Part shown: positions 45,492-55,213 of the stretch, one piece after another
How positions within the stretch are numbered: the first letter of the stretch is position 1
Layout of the letters: every line of letters starts with the position of its first letter
Source: Candidatus Thiobius zoothamnicola
Lineage (GTDB): Bacteria > Pseudomonadota > Gammaproteobacteria > Chromatiales > Chromatiaceae
DNA length: 64,000 nt
NCBI GenBank assembly: GCA_030826945.1
Contig: JAPQLC010000017.1
Location: forward strand, 35,316-99,315
Reading direction: 5' to 3'
Made by a program: the position numbers and the translations under genes
The notes under the pieces: generated by a model
The model's input: the letters and a program-made list of their open reading frames with translations, nothing else
Told to the model about the DNA's origin: nothing
Database searches by the model: none

Positions 45492-46065
45492 AAGACACCA
45501 TCAGCATTTAGTCCATTTCCGTGAAATCATTACGGTGTTCGCTATTTTGGCCGGTGGGGTCTGGGCGGTGCTGCAATTTATTTTGCTTTATCAGAGTGAT
45601 ATTGCTGAATTGAATTTGCGTAAATTGCAAAAGGAACTGGATTATCACCCGGTCATGCAATTGAGTCTGGATTTGAAAACCTGGCGCAGCGAGACGGAAG
45701 GTTATTTATTGGAAGCGGTGGCCAAGGTATCCAATGCCGGTAAGTTGCAGGATATTCTGGATCTCAGCCAACAACCTTTCCGTATTTATCCCGTCGTGTT
45801 CCGGGAAAATGTGCCTGCCCCGGTCAAGGCTTGGGGTGAACTTAATCTGGATTTTCCGGCGATCCATTCAGTCACTCGCCTGCTGCCTGGCGAGAGTCAA
45901 TCATTCCGTATTTTGTACCAGTTGCCGGAGGCCAGAATCTATTATGTTGAATTTGCAGTGCCGTTGAGCAAGGAAAGCCGTAAGCATTGGCCTGAGGGCA
46001 TCGAAAGCGGTAACTTTATCTGGTCAACGGGTCGGTTCATTGAGGTGGTGGAGTCGTCGGATTAA
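45481..46065 (+). CDS. Membrane-anchored protein next to the WD40-caspase gene
   Basis: Starting at the ATG at 45481 (inside the end of the previous gene) the protein has about 194 residues, one N-terminal membrane helix (REIITVFAILAGGVWAVLQFILLY) and a soluble region with beta character (HPVMQLSLDLKTW, AVAKVSNAGKLQDILDL). It resembles small proteins of unknown function that carry a carboxy-terminal immunoglobulin-like domain. The overlap with the caspase gene suggests a joint role. No catalytic motif is visible. Confidence 0.72.
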   Translation: MLSERHHQHLVHFREIITVFAILAGGVWAVLQFILLYQSDIAELNLRKLQKELDYHPVMQLSLDLKTWRSETEGYLLEAVAKVSNAGKLQDILDLSQQPFRIYPVVFRENVPAPVKAWGELNLDFPAIHSVTRLLPGESQSFRILYQLPEARIYYVEFAVPLSKESRKHWPEGIESGNFIWSTGRFIEVVESSD

Positions 46066-46128
46066 ATGCATGGATTGATTGGGTGAGGGGCTTCTTGGTA
46101 GCACTATTGTGCGCTGCACAAAAAAGCG

Positions 46129-46157
46129 TTGACATCCATTTTACGGGTGTTTATGCT
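46129..46157 (+). promoter_or_regulatory. Sigma-70 promoter of the phasin gene
   Basis: TTGACA (46129-46134) and TATGCT (46152-46157) have the ideal 17-base spacing. The start of the phasin gene follows 43 bases later with GGAGACT as ribosome site. No other gene starts between. Confidence 0.85.
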
Positions 46158-46199
46158 GAGCACATCAAATTGATGCAATGCACAAACCAGGAGACTCTT

Positions 46200-46580
46200 A
46201 TGAATCCGATGAAAGACAACTTTGAAAAAATGGCTGACATGAACAAGCAAGGCTATGACAAGCTGCGTGAATTGAGCGTTATGCAAATGGATATTTGCAA
46301 CAAGTTGATGGAAAAGCAAATGAACGCCTGTAATGACATCATGGATTGTGTCATGTCTCAATCGCTGTTGGCGGCGAATGCCAAGGATTATCCATCCATG
46401 ATGCAAAGTCAGGTTGAAATGACCCGCAAATTATTCACCACGATGGCTGAGGCAACCCGTGAATCCGTCAGTTTGTTCCAGGATAGCGGTGAGAAATGTC
46501 GCGCTTGGGCTGAAGGCACGGCTAAAGAGGCGACCGATAAGATGAATGAAGCTGTTGAAAAGGCTACCGCAGCCGCATAA
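46200..46580 (+). CDS. Phasin family protein
   Basis: Phasins coat polyhydroxyalkanoate granules. The 126-residue product (from the ATG at 46200, with GGAGACTCTT before it) is all helix and amphipathic: KDNFEKMADMNKQGYDKLRE, MQMDICNKLMEKQMNACNDI, MMQSQVEMTRKLFTTMAEAT and an Ala-rich tail ending in KATAAA, with repeated Met, Gln and Cys. It is followed by a terminator-like hairpin and then phaB, which supports the call. An upstream in-frame ATG is ignored because the promoter lies inside that extension. Confidence 0.9.
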   Translation: MNPMKDNFEKMADMNKQGYDKLRELSVMQMDICNKLMEKQMNACNDIMDCVMSQSLLAANAKDYPSMMQSQVEMTRKLFTTMAEATRESVSLFQDSGEKCRAWAEGTAKEATDKMNEAVEKATAAA

Positions 46581-46602
46581 GCTGAGATTCTGGAGATAGA
46601 GT

Positions 46603-46650
46603 AGAGGTGCTGATGAAATCAGATATTTCGTCAGCGGCCTCTTTTGTTGT
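46603..46650 (+). terminator. Intrinsic terminator or attenuator between phasin and phaB
   Basis: The arms AGAGG-GCTGATGAAAT (46603-46619) and ATTTCGTCAGC-CCTCT (about 46625-46642) form a long hairpin followed by TTTTGTTGT. It would end most transcripts after the phasin gene and reduce phaB expression. Confidence 0.75.
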
Positions 46651-46676
46651 GTTTGGATACTCAAAAGGGTGAATCT

Positions 46677-47417
46677 ATGAGTTCAAAAGATCGGATTGCG
46701 GTGGTGACTGGCGGCACAGGTGGCATTGGCACGGCGATTTGCCAACGTTTGAAAGCGGAAGGCGCGACTGTGGTTTCCATCAGTCATTCTTGCGAAAAAG
46801 ACCGAATTGCCGATTGGTTAGCTGAAAATAACCTGGATATTGATGTCCTGTGCGGCAATATTGCCGATGAAGCGGATGCCGCGCGGATGATGAAAGCGGT
46901 GATGGATAAGCAGGGACGGATTGATATTCTCGTTAATTGCGCGGGCATCACACGCGACGCCACTTTCAAGAAAATGGACGCCGGGCAGTGGGAAGCCGTG
47001 ATCAACACGAACCTGAACAGTGTTTATTATGCGACCCGCCCGATTTGGACGACGCTGTTGGAACAGGGTTTTGGCCGGGTGATCAATATTGCTTCAGTGA
47101 ATGGCCAACGGGGTCAGTTCGGTCAGGCGAATTATTCGGCGGCCAAGGCCGGGATGCATGGCATCACCATGGCACTGGCTTACGAAGGTGCTGCCAAAGG
47201 CGTCACCGTCAATACGGTTTCACCAGGCTATGTTGAAACCGCAATGACTGCTGCAATGCGTGATGATGTGCGGGAATCCATTGTTGGTGGGATCCCGATG
47301 CGTCGCATGGGTAAACCGGAAGAAATCGCGGCTGCCGTGGCCTTCCTGGCGGCGGATGAAAGCACCTATACCACAGGGGTGAACTTACCGGTTAATGGCG
47401 GTCTGTTTATCCATTGA
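46677..47417 (+). CDS. phaB: Acetoacetyl-CoA reductase PhaB
   Basis: PhaB reduces acetoacetyl-CoA to (R)-3-hydroxybutyryl-CoA for polyhydroxybutyrate synthesis. The product (246 residues from the ATG at 46677 with AAGGGTGA upstream) is a short-chain dehydrogenase: NAD(P)-binding VVTGGTGGIGTAICQRL, NCAGITRDATFKKM, and the catalytic Ser-Tyr-Lys set in NIASVNGQRGQFGQANYSAAKAG. The VNGQ-GQFGQ-NY part and ending VNGGLFIH are typical of PhaB. It shares an operon with the phasin, with a hairpin between them. Confidence 0.95.
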   Translation: MSSKDRIAVVTGGTGGIGTAICQRLKAEGATVVSISHSCEKDRIADWLAENNLDIDVLCGNIADEADAARMMKAVMDKQGRIDILVNCAGITRDATFKKMDAGQWEAVINTNLNSVYYATRPIWTTLLEQGFGRVINIASVNGQRGQFGQANYSAAKAGMHGITMALAYEGAAKGVTVNTVSPGYVETAMTAAMRDDVRESIVGGIPMRRMGKPEEIAAAVAFLAADESTYTTGVNLPVNGGLFIH

Positions 47418-47424
47418 TCTGCTG

Positions 47425-50244
47425 TTAATCCAATAGATCGCGTAAAAAGCGTCCGGTATGAGATTGCGCCATCTGCGCGATCGCTTCCGGCGTGCCGGTC
47501 GCAATAATTTCCCCGCCGCCTTCGCCGCCTTCCGGGCCGAGATCAATCACCCAGTCAGCTGTCTTGATCACATCCAGATTGTGTTCAATCACCACGACGG
47601 TGTTGCCATGATCCCGTAGCCGGTGCAATACGCTGAGCAATTGTTTGATGTCGTGGAAGTGTAAACCTGTTGTTGGTTCATCCAGTATATAAAGTGTATT
47701 GCCCGTTTCACGTTTCGACAGTTCGCGGGATAATTTCACTCTTTGCGCCTCGCCGCCGGAGAGGGTGGTGGCGTTTTGTCCGAGCGTGATGTAGCTGAGG
47801 CCAACATCCATCAGGGTTTGCAGTTTGCGTTTCAAGACAGGCACGGCGTCGAAGAACTCCAGCCCCTGTTCGACGGTCATCTCCAATATCTGATCAATGC
47901 TTTTGCCTTTGTAGCTTATTTCCAGCGTTTCACGGTTATAGCGTTTGCCTTTGCAGACATCGCACTGCACATAGACATCCGGTAGAAAATGCATTTCGAC
48001 TTTGATCACGCCATCGCCTTTGCAAGCTTCGCAACGCCCTCCCTTGACGTTAAAACTGAATCGTCCCGGCGTGTAGCCGCGTGAACGCGCTTCGGGTACG
48101 CTGGCGAACAGTTCCCGGATTGGGGTGAATAATCCGGTGTAAGTGGCGGGGTTGGAGCGCGGTGTACGACCGATAGGTGCTTGGTTGATGTCAACCACTT
48201 TATCAAAGTGCCGCAAACCACTGATCGATTGATGCGGCGCTATATCCTGATTGGCTTTGTTCAGCGCATTCGCGGCGAGCGGATAGAGGGTGCTGTTAAT
48301 TAACGTGGATTTTCCGGAGCCTGATACGCCAGTCACGCAGGTGAACAGGCCAGCGGGTATTTCCAGGGTCACTTGTTTCAGGTTATTGCCGGATGCACCC
48401 GTGATTTTGAGCGTGCGCTTGGCTGTGTAAGGCGTTCGTTCATTGGGAACGGGAATACTTTCCTGGCCGCTGAGATAATGTCCGGTGATGGAGTCTGCTG
48501 AACGGGCGATTTGTTCCGGCGTGCCTTGAGCGACAATTTTTCCGCCATGTCTGCCAGCTCCCGGGCCGATATCCACCACATAGTCGGCGCTGCGGATGGC
48601 GTCTTCATCGTGTTCAACCACAATTACTGTATTACCGAGGTCGCGCAGATAACTCAGGGTGTTTAACAGCCGTTCATTATCCCGCTGGTGTAAGCCAATG
48701 GACGGTTCATCCAAAACATACATCACGCCGACTAGCCCGGCACCAATCTGACTGGCGAGACGGATGCGTTGGGCTTCGCCACCCGACAAGGTTTCGGCGC
48801 TGCGATCCAGAGTCAGATAATTGAGTCCGACGTTCACCAGAAATTGCAAGCGTTCACGAATTTCCTTGATGATTTTATCGGCGATTTTCCCTTTCTTACC
48901 GGGCAATGTCAGTTGATCGAAAAAGGCTAAGGATTGTTCGGTTGCCAGCGCTGTGATATCCGGCAGATTTTGGTCAGCAATAAAGACATGTCGAGCCGCT
49001 TCATTCAAGCGGCTGCCGCCGCATGCCGGGCAGGGTTTGCTGGAAATATAGCGGGATAATTCCTCGCGCACGGCGTTTGAGTCAGTTTCCCGGTAGCGGC
49101 GGCGCATATTATTCAACACCCCTTCAAACGGGTGTTGTTTTTTCACACGTCGTCCACGGTCATTGGCGTGGGTGAATTCAAGGGTTTCGTCGCCGCTGCC
49201 ATGCAGAATGATTTGGCGGACGTGCGGCTCCAAATCCCGCCAGGGTGTTTCCGGGTCAAAATCGTAATGTTTGCCCAGAGAATGGATCATTTGGAAATAG
49301 TAGCCATTACGGCGGTCCCAGCCGCGTATGGCGCCTCCGGCAGGAGATAAGGCGGGGTCAGTGATGACTTTTTCCGGGTCAAAGAATTGCTCAACCCCCA
49401 GGCCGTCGCATGCCTCACAAGCGCCGACGGGATTGTTGAACGAAAACAGGCGAGGTTCGAGCTCTTCAATGCTATAGCCGCAGACCGGGCAGGCGAAATT
49501 TGCGGAGAACACCAGTTCAGGGCGTTCTTCGTCCATCCAGGCTACCCGGACGACGCCTTCCGCCAAGTGTAAAGCGGTTTCAAAAGACTCTGTCAGGCGC
49601 AGGCGCAAATCTGTCCGCACCTTGAAGCGATCAACCACCACTTCAATGGTGTGTTTTTTATGCAGCGCCAGTTCTGGCGGTTGATCAAGTTCATAAATGT
49701 CGCCATCAATGCGCGCGCGGATATAGCCTTGGGCATAAAGTTCAGCGAGTAATTTCTGGTATTCCCCTTTGCGTTCGGAAACCACAGGGGCGAGCAACAT
49801 CAGCTTGCTGTGCTCCGGCAGATTCAGAATCTGATCGACCATCTGGCTGATGGTTTGCGCTTCCAGTGTGGTGTCGTGTTTGGGGCATTTTGGCGCGCCG
49901 ACGCGGGCGAATAGCAGACGCAGATAATCGTATATTTCGGTGATTGTGCCGACGGTTGAACGCGGATTATGGCTGGTGGTCTTCTGTTCAATCGAAATGG
50001 CCGGGGATAAGCCTTCAATGTGATCGACATCCGGTTTTTCCATCATGGACAGAAACTGCCGGGCGTAAGCGGACAGTGATTCGACGTAACGCCTTTGTCC
50101 TTCTGCGTAAATCGTGTCAAACGCCAGTGAGGATTTGCCGGAGCCGGAGAGTCCGGTGATGACAATCAGTTGATCGCGGGGCAGTTCAAGATTGATGTTC
50201 TGTAGATTATGCGTGCGTGCACCGCGGATCAGAATATTATCCAT
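47425..50244 (-). CDS. uvrA: Excinuclease ABC subunit UvrA
   Basis: UvrA finds DNA damage for nucleotide excision repair. From the ATG at 50244 the protein has 939 residues, with two ABC ATPase halves (Walker [16 protein letters not shown] and [15 protein letters not shown]; signatures [13 protein letters not shown] and [13 protein letters not shown]), and zinc-binding regions [16 protein letters not shown] with a later CEACDG, and CEACKGDG with [10 protein letters not shown]. Codon use matches the core. The gene is on its own and convergent with phaB. Confidence 0.98.
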   Translation of the reverse strand: MDNILIRGARTHNLQNINLELPRDQLIVITGLSGSGKSSLAFDTIYAEGQRRYVESLSAYARQFLSMMEKPDVDHIEGLSPAISIEQKTTSHNPRSTVGTITEIYDYLRLLFARVGAPKCPKHDTTLEAQTISQMVDQILNLPEHSKLMLLAPVVSERKGEYQKLLAELYAQGYIRARIDGDIYELDQPPELALHKKHTIEVVVDRFKVRTDLRLRLTESFETALHLAEGVVRVAWMDEERPELVFSANFACPVCGYSIEELEPRLFSFNNPVGACEACDGLGVEQFFDPEKVITDPALSPAGGAIRGWDRRNGYYFQMIHSLGKHYDFDPETPWRDLEPHVRQIILHGSGDETLEFTHANDRGRRVKKQHPFEGVLNNMRRRYRETDSNAVREELSRYISSKPCPACGGSRLNEAARHVFIADQNLPDITALATEQSLAFFDQLTLPGKKGKIADKIIKEIRERLQFLVNVGLNYLTLDRSAETLSGGEAQRIRLASQIGAGLVGVMYVLDEPSIGLHQRDNERLLNTLSYLRDLGNTVIVVEHDEDAIRSADYVVDIGPGAGRHGGKIVAQGTPEQIARSADSITGHYLSGQESIPVPNERTPYTAKRTLKITGASGNNLKQVTLEIPAGLFTCVTGVSGSGKSTLINSTLYPLAANALNKANQDIAPHQSISGLRHFDKVVDINQAPIGRTPRSNPATYTGLFTPIRELFASVPEARSRGYTPGRFSFNVKGGRCEACKGDGVIKVEMHFLPDVYVQCDVCKGKRYNRETLEISYKGKSIDQILEMTVEQGLEFFDAVPVLKRKLQTLMDVGLSYITLGQNATTLSGGEAQRVKLSRELSKRETGNTLYILDEPTTGLHFHDIKQLLSVLHRLRDHGNTVVVIEHNLDVIKTADWVIDLGPEGGEGGGEIIATGTPEAIAQMAQSHTGRFLRDLLD

Positions 50245-50359
50245 CAAGAATGTGGCGCAGTGGTGGATCAAGGCCAGTATTATAAGTAGGAACTGGAAAA
50301 GGTGTTAGGCCATCTTGTCATGCGGCTTGCCACGTCAGTGGTTCAGTCGGTACATTTTC

Positions 50360-50388
50360 TGGACATGAGGTTTTTTTTACTCTATTAT
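50360..50388 (+). promoter_or_regulatory. Stable-RNA promoter for the tRNA genes
   Basis: TGGACA (50360-50365) and TATTAT (50383-50388) are 17 bases apart, and the bases just behind (GCGCCC) form the GC-rich discriminator typical of stringently controlled stable RNA promoters. The tRNA-Ala gene follows about 90 bases later. Confidence 0.7.
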
Positions 50389-50477
50389 GCGCCCTCTCTC
50401 GCGGCTGTCATGGTGATGACTTAATCATTGATGCAGTCAGTTTGTGATTGAAATCATTTCATCACTGCGTGAAGCAA

Positions 50478-50553
50478 GGGGCCATAGCTCAGCTGGGAGA
50501 GCGCAACACTGGCAGTGTTGAGGTCGGCGGTTCGATCCCGCCTGGCTCCACCA
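50478..50553 (+). tRNA. tRNA-Ala (anticodon GGC)
   Basis: The 76-base sequence folds as a full cloverleaf: acceptor GGGGCCA with TGGCTCC, D-loop AGCTGGGA, anticodon loop CTGGCAG (anticodon GGC, Ala), T-loop GGTTCGATC and encoded CCA. It is followed by tRNA-Glu in the same transcript. Confidence 0.97.
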
Positions 50554-50651
50554 AAATTTATTGAAGCGCCGAATCATTGTTTTGATGTTTAACGGCGGAT
50601 AAGGATCATCGTTAGTCATTTTCATGATCCCTACGCGACATACCGGTTTTC

Positions 50652-50727
50652 GTCCCGTTCATCTAGAGGCCTAGGATCCCAGCCTTTCACGCTGGTTACA
50701 GGGGTTCGACTCCCCTACGGGACGCCA
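50652..50727 (+). tRNA. tRNA-Glu (anticodon TTC)
   Basis: Acceptor GTCCCGT pairs with ACGGGAC, the anticodon loop reads CTTTCAC (anticodon TTC, Glu), and the T-arm GGGGTTCGACTCCCC and encoded CCA are present. It is 98 bases behind tRNA-Ala and is followed by an intrinsic terminator. Confidence 0.97.
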
Positions 50728-50732
50728 TATTA

Positions 50733-50768
50733 AAACCCCGATGTTCAATTGAGCATTGGGGTTTTTCT
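50733..50768 (+). terminator. Intrinsic terminator of the tRNA operon
   Basis: AACCCCGATG TTCAATTGAG CATTGGGGTT forms a stem of CCCCgATG with CATtGGGG followed by TTTTTCTTT. It ends transcription after tRNA-Glu. Confidence 0.88.
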
Positions 50769-50971
50769 TTGTACATGATTTCTTATGTCACCGGCCAACG
50801 CGACAAGTTTGTCGTGCTTGGCGAAGCGAGGCCATGCCGAGAGGGTTATTGGTCTCTGGGCATGTGAATGCTGCTTTTTATTGGCGAAAGGCAGAAAATC
50901 ATGGTCCGCTTAATCTGAGATTTGAACGATTTGAAACGCTATGCATCACTGACACGGTATTGCTCGTTCTT

Positions 50972-53290
50972 ATGGCCGCTAAAAAACGTCAGCCCTCCGC
51001 CGAACCACCACCGCCTGATCCTCGTTTAAGCCACCTGAGTTGGCCTTACTATCTGATCGCCGTATTAGTGTTGTGTGGTTTGGTGTTTGGTGGGTATAGC
51101 CTGTATCTGGCGAAAACGGTGCGCATCAGTTTTGAAGGTAAGCGTTGGGCTGTCCCCGCCCGCGTATATGCGCGATCTTTGGAGCTGTATGTGGGAAAAA
51201 CGCTTTCTGCTGAACAACTGCGCTACGAATTGCGTTTATTGGGTTATCGGCACATGCGGGATACCTTTGCGTCGGCGCAATGGTCGGAGCATGGCGAAGT
51301 TTTCGTCATCCGCAGTCGGGATTTCCATTTTGCTGATGGGTTGCAGTCGGCTCAAGCCTTCCGTTTGCGATTTGCGGGAAATACTGTGGCGGGATTGGTT
51401 GATTTATCCACCCAGCGAAACCTCAGTTTAGTGCGTCTTGAACCCGTCAATATCGGCAGTATTTATCCCAGCCACCGGGAAGATCGCATATTACTCCGGC
51501 ACAGTGAGTTGCCGGAATATCTGGTGGATGGTTTGTTGGCGGTGGAGGATCGGCGTTTCTATCAACATATCGGGATTGACTTGCGCAGTATATTACGCGC
51601 CGCTTGGGTAAATATGCAGGCTGGTCGGATGGTTCAGGGCGGCAGCACCCTGACTCAACAAGCGGTGAAAAACTTTGTCCTGACACAAGAGCGAAGCCTG
51701 CGCCGCAAATTGCACGAAGCCTTGATGGCTCTCATGGTGGAAGCGCGCTATGGCAAGGATGACATTCTGGAAGTGTATGTGAATGAAGTGTTCCTTGGGC
51801 AGGACGGTGAACGCGCCATTCACGGTTTTGGTCTGGCGGCTCAGTATTACTTCAACCGCCCTTTACACGAGCTACAGGTCCACGAAATCGCTTTACTGGT
51901 TGGATTAGCGAAGGGGGCTTCTTTTTATAATCCAATACGCCATCCGCAACGAGCGAAACAACGCCGCGACTTGGTATTGCAGCAAATGCATCAGCAGGGG
52001 TTTATTGAGGCGAATCTGGCGGAACGCGCGCAACAACGCCCTTTGGGTTTGGCACCTCGCGGCCGGCAATATAATTATCGCTACCCTGGTTTTATTGGCT
52101 TGGTGCGCCAGCAATTGCAACGCGATTATCAAGCGGCGGATCTGGTTTCAGAAGGGTTGCGTATTTTCACCACGTTGGATCCCTGGGCGCAGCAATTGGC
52201 CGTACGAGCTGTTAATGATCAACTGGCGCGACACGAGAAACGTTGGGGGTGGGCAAACAATACCATCCAGGCCGCGCTGGTGCTGGCGGAGGCGCAGAGC
52301 GGCGAGATCCGGGCATTACTGGGTGGCAGAACCCAGGCTTTCAGTGGTTTTAACCGCGCATTGAGCGCAGCCCGGCAGGTGGGTTCATTGATCAAGCCAG
52401 CAGTTTATCTGACGGCACTGCAACAACCGCAGCGTTATACGCTGGCGACTGAGCTGCAGGATAAGCCGATCAGCATTAAATTAGCGAACGGTGATTTATG
52501 GCGTCCCAGAAACCATGATCGTAAAATGCATGGTCAGGTTCGTCTGCATCAAGCGTTAACGCAGTCCTACAATCTGGCTACTGTTCATCTGGGCATGCGA
52601 TTGGGGCTGAATCAAGTGATTGATACGCTTGGGCAGCTAGGCGTGAAGCGTGACTTAAAGCCCTACCCGTCGCTCTTGCTCGGCGCCGTACAATTGTCCC
52701 CATTGGAAATGGCCCAGGTTTACCAGACGGTGGCGGCAGGTGGCTTTCGCGCTCCGATTCACGCGATAAAATCCGTTTCCAATCACGCCAATCAACCGCT
52801 ACAAGGTTATCCATTGAGCGTCCGCCAAACCGTTGACCCGGCAGCCAATTATTTGTTGACGGCGAACCTGATGGAAGTCGTCCAGCAAGGCACCGGACGT
52901 AGCCTGAGCCAATGGCTGGGGAAGAACTTCGCTGTTGCCGGCAAAACGGGAACGACCAATCAACAGCGGGATAGCTGGTTCGCCGGTTTTGGCACTGATT
53001 TGGTTGGTGTGGTCTGGGTTGGCCGGGATGATCAACAATCCACCAAACTGAGCGGCGCTACCGGTGCCTTGCCGATTTTCGGCCAACTGATGCGACGACT
53101 GAATCTGCAGCCATTGGATCTGACGCCGCCGCAAAATATTGCCTACCATTGGCTGGATGCGAAAACAGGATACTTGTCGGCTGAGCAATGCAAGGGCGCG
53201 AAGACTTACCCTTTTATCGCTGGGTCGCAACCTAAAAAGGTGAGTGGTTGTGCGCGATGGATGGATAATGGGGATTGGTCATTTGATTAG
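50972..53290 (+). CDS. mrcB: Penicillin-binding protein 1b type (MrcB)
   Basis: This bifunctional enzyme polymerises and cross-links peptidoglycan. I start it at the ATG at 50972 (AAKKRQPSAEPPPPDPR), giving 772 residues; the upstream extension of the frame overlaps the tRNA terminator and is unlikely. A single N-terminal membrane helix (YYLIAVLVLCGLVFGGYSLY) is followed by a UB2H domain, a glycosyltransferase domain with AVEDRRFYQHIGID and GGSTLTQQAVKNF, and a transpeptidase with the SxxK serine in VGSLIKPAVY, SYN in LTQSYNLATV, and KTG in VAGKTGTTN. Confidence 0.95.
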   Translation: MAAKKRQPSAEPPPPDPRLSHLSWPYYLIAVLVLCGLVFGGYSLYLAKTVRISFEGKRWAVPARVYARSLELYVGKTLSAEQLRYELRLLGYRHMRDTFASAQWSEHGEVFVIRSRDFHFADGLQSAQAFRLRFAGNTVAGLVDLSTQRNLSLVRLEPVNIGSIYPSHREDRILLRHSELPEYLVDGLLAVEDRRFYQHIGIDLRSILRAAWVNMQAGRMVQGGSTLTQQAVKNFVLTQERSLRRKLHEALMALMVEARYGKDDILEVYVNEVFLGQDGERAIHGFGLAAQYYFNRPLHELQVHEIALLVGLAKGASFYNPIRHPQRAKQRRDLVLQQMHQQGFIEANLAERAQQRPLGLAPRGRQYNYRYPGFIGLVRQQLQRDYQAADLVSEGLRIFTTLDPWAQQLAVRAVNDQLARHEKRWGWANNTIQAALVLAEAQSGEIRALLGGRTQAFSGFNRALSAARQVGSLIKPAVYLTALQQPQRYTLATELQDKPISIKLANGDLWRPRNHDRKMHGQVRLHQALTQSYNLATVHLGMRLGLNQVIDTLGQLGVKRDLKPYPSLLLGAVQLSPLEMAQVYQTVAAGGFRAPIHAIKSVSNHANQPLQGYPLSVRQTVDPAANYLLTANLMEVVQQGTGRSLSQWLGKNFAVAGKTGTTNQQRDSWFAGFGTDLVGVVWVGRDDQQSTKLSGATGALPIFGQLMRRLNLQPLDLTPPQNIAYHWLDAKTGYLSAEQCKGAKTYPFIAGSQPKKVSGCARWMDNGDWSFD

Positions 53291-53313
53291 GTCAATATTG
53301 CAGGAACGGTATT

Positions 53314-54174
53314 GTGAAGAAATGCATTTTGGTGGCCTGTTGCCCGGATAAGCCGGGCGTTCTGTGTGCGATAGCGGATTTCTTTTACCGCTTGGGCGGT
53401 AATGTGATTGGTTGCGCGCAATTTGTCGATCCGCAAAATCAACGCCTTTTCACGCGATGGGAAGTGTCTGGTGTGGATGCTCAGGTCGCCCTGCCGCCGA
53501 TTGATGAGGTCAAACGCCAATTTGCCAAAGTCGCCCAGGCTTGCGGTATGAACTGGGAGATTCATAACTCCAGTGAAAAACCGAGAATATTGGTCGCCGT
53601 ATCCCATATCGGGCACTGTTTAAATGATTTGTTGTTTCGTCAGGAAGAGGGACGGCTGGCGGGTGACATCGTCGGCGTCATATCCAATCACGATACCTTC
53701 CGTAAAAAAGTCGAATGGCAAGGACTGCCTTTTTACTATCTGCCCGTCACGCCGCAAACCAAACCACAACAAGAACAACAAATACGGGACATTATGGTTG
53801 ATTTGCGCATTGATTTATTAGTGCTGGCCCGCTACATGCAAATCCTTTCGGACGAGATGTGTGATTATCTCAAAGGACGGGCGATTAATATTCACCATTC
53901 TTTTTTGCCTGGATTCAAAGGGGCTAAGCCTTACCATCAAGCTTATGAAAGAGGGGTGAAAATCACCGGCGCGACTGCGCACTATGTCACGACCGATCTG
54001 GATGAGGGACCCATTATTGAACAGGATGTGCAGCGCGTTGAACATTATTACGACTCACGTCAACTGGTTGAATTAGGTAAAAATGTGGAATTGGCCGTCA
54101 TGGGCCGTGCAGTCGGCTGGCACTGTGAGCGGCGCATTTTATTGGATGGCAATAAAACCATTATTTTCAAATAA
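53314..54174 (+). CDS. purU: Formyltetrahydrofolate deformylase PurU
   Basis: PurU releases formate from 10-formyl-tetrahydrofolate and balances one-carbon pools. The 286-residue protein begins at a GTG and has an N-terminal ACT domain (ILVACCPDKPGVLCAIADFF) and a C-terminal formyltransferase-like domain with ILVAVSHIGHCLNDLL, SNHDTFRK, the catalytic-site motif INIHHSFLPGFKGAKPYHQA, and EGPIIEQDV with the catalytic aspartate. It lies 23 bases behind mrcB. Confidence 0.96.
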   Translation: MKKCILVACCPDKPGVLCAIADFFYRLGGNVIGCAQFVDPQNQRLFTRWEVSGVDAQVALPPIDEVKRQFAKVAQACGMNWEIHNSSEKPRILVAVSHIGHCLNDLLFRQEEGRLAGDIVGVISNHDTFRKKVEWQGLPFYYLPVTPQTKPQQEQQIRDIMVDLRIDLLVLARYMQILSDEMCDYLKGRAINIHHSFLPGFKGAKPYHQAYERGVKITGATAHYVTTDLDEGPIIEQDVQRVEHYYDSRQLVELGKNVELAVMGRAVGWHCERRILLDGNKTIIFK

Positions 54175-54196
54175 CTTCTTTGGCTGGTTTTCCGCT

Positions 54197-55213
54197 TCAA
54201 ACCAGCGCTGAGTGAGCGCACAAACCAAGACAAATATCCTCCAGTAACCGCCAAGGATCCTGCTGGTTCGCCCCTTTAATCGCCGCATCAGCGATTTGAC
54301 ACAAACTCAGCAAGATTAGCCATTGTTGCGCCGATTGACGCTGAATCGCTTGACGTATCAAACCTTTGCGTTTCTCCCATACGCGGGCGCGCGCCAGCGC
54401 TTGCTCCAAATTCGGGTTTTGCTCGGCTTGTAATGCGATTTCGCTTAATTGCGCGATCTCCCGATGCAAGGCCCACAATACAATCGGTGCGGCAATCCCC
54501 TCAGCCCGCAACCCTTGCAGTACCTTGATGCATCGTGCGGGTTGTTGGCGTAATGCGGTGTCAACCAATTCAAACACATCGTAACGCGCATTATCGGTGA
54601 CAGCAGCGAGCAATTGATCCACATTGATATGACCTGCGTCGTGAATCAGACGCAGCTTCTCGATCTCCTGCTGCGCAGCCAGCAAATTACCCTCAACCCG
54701 ATCCGCCAGCATTTTTGCCGCCTCAGCATCCGGGATTAAACCAACCTGCCTTAAACGTTGGTCGATCCAACGTGGTAATTGCTGGGGGCTGATTGGCCAG
54801 ATCTGCACCACGCCACCGACTTGTTCGATGCGTTTAAACCATTTGCTGCTTTGCTGCGATTTATCCAGTTTGGGCAAGGTCAGCAGGAGCAGATTATCTG
54901 CGGATGCATTCGCGCAATATTCATCCAGTGCTTTACTACCTTCACGACCGGGCTTGCCGTTTGGAATGCGTACATCCAGCAGTTTCTTTTCGGCAAATAA
55001 GGATAAGCTGTTGGCTTCAGCTAACAAATCATCCCAGCGAAATCCCGTGCTGACTTCCAATACCACGCGGTTTTGGTAGCCAGCCTCACGCGCCACGCGA
55101 CGGATCGCATCAGCGCTTTCATTCAGTTGCAATGGCTCATCACCGCTCAACAAATAAACCGGCAGGAGCCGTTGCGATAAAGACTTGGCAAGTTGGTCGG
55201 GACGCAGGCGCAT
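54197..55213 (-). CDS. holA: DNA polymerase III delta subunit HolA
   Basis: HolA opens the sliding clamp as part of the clamp loader. The 338-residue protein has the delta-type AAA+ like fold without Walker motifs: VYLLSGDEPLQLNESADAIR, SLFAEKKLLDVRIPNGKPG, LLLLTLPKLDKSQQSSKWFK and the C-terminal helical collar with LQGLRAEGIAAPIVLWALHR. Its ATG directly follows the lptE stop, the regular lptE-holA order. Confidence 0.95.
   Translation of the reverse strand: MRLRPDQLAKSLSQRLLPVYLLSGDEPLQLNESADAIRRVAREAGYQNRVVLEVSTGFRWDDLLAEANSLSLFAEKKLLDVRIPNGKPGREGSKALDEYCANASADNLLLLTLPKLDKSQQSSKWFKRIEQVGGVVQIWPISPQQLPRWIDQRLRQVGLIPDAEAAKMLADRVEGNLLAAQQEIEKLRLIHDAGHINVDQLLAAVTDNARYDVFELVDTALRQQPARCIKVLQGLRAEGIAAPIVLWALHREIAQLSEIALQAEQNPNLEQALARARVWEKRKGLIRQAIQRQSAQQWLILLSLCQIADAAIKGANQQDPWRLLEDICLGLCAHSALV

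Noticed and set aside
50756..50971. A longer N-terminus for the PBP1b-type protein
   Set aside because: The extension would start inside the tRNA operon terminator and has no PBP1b likeness.
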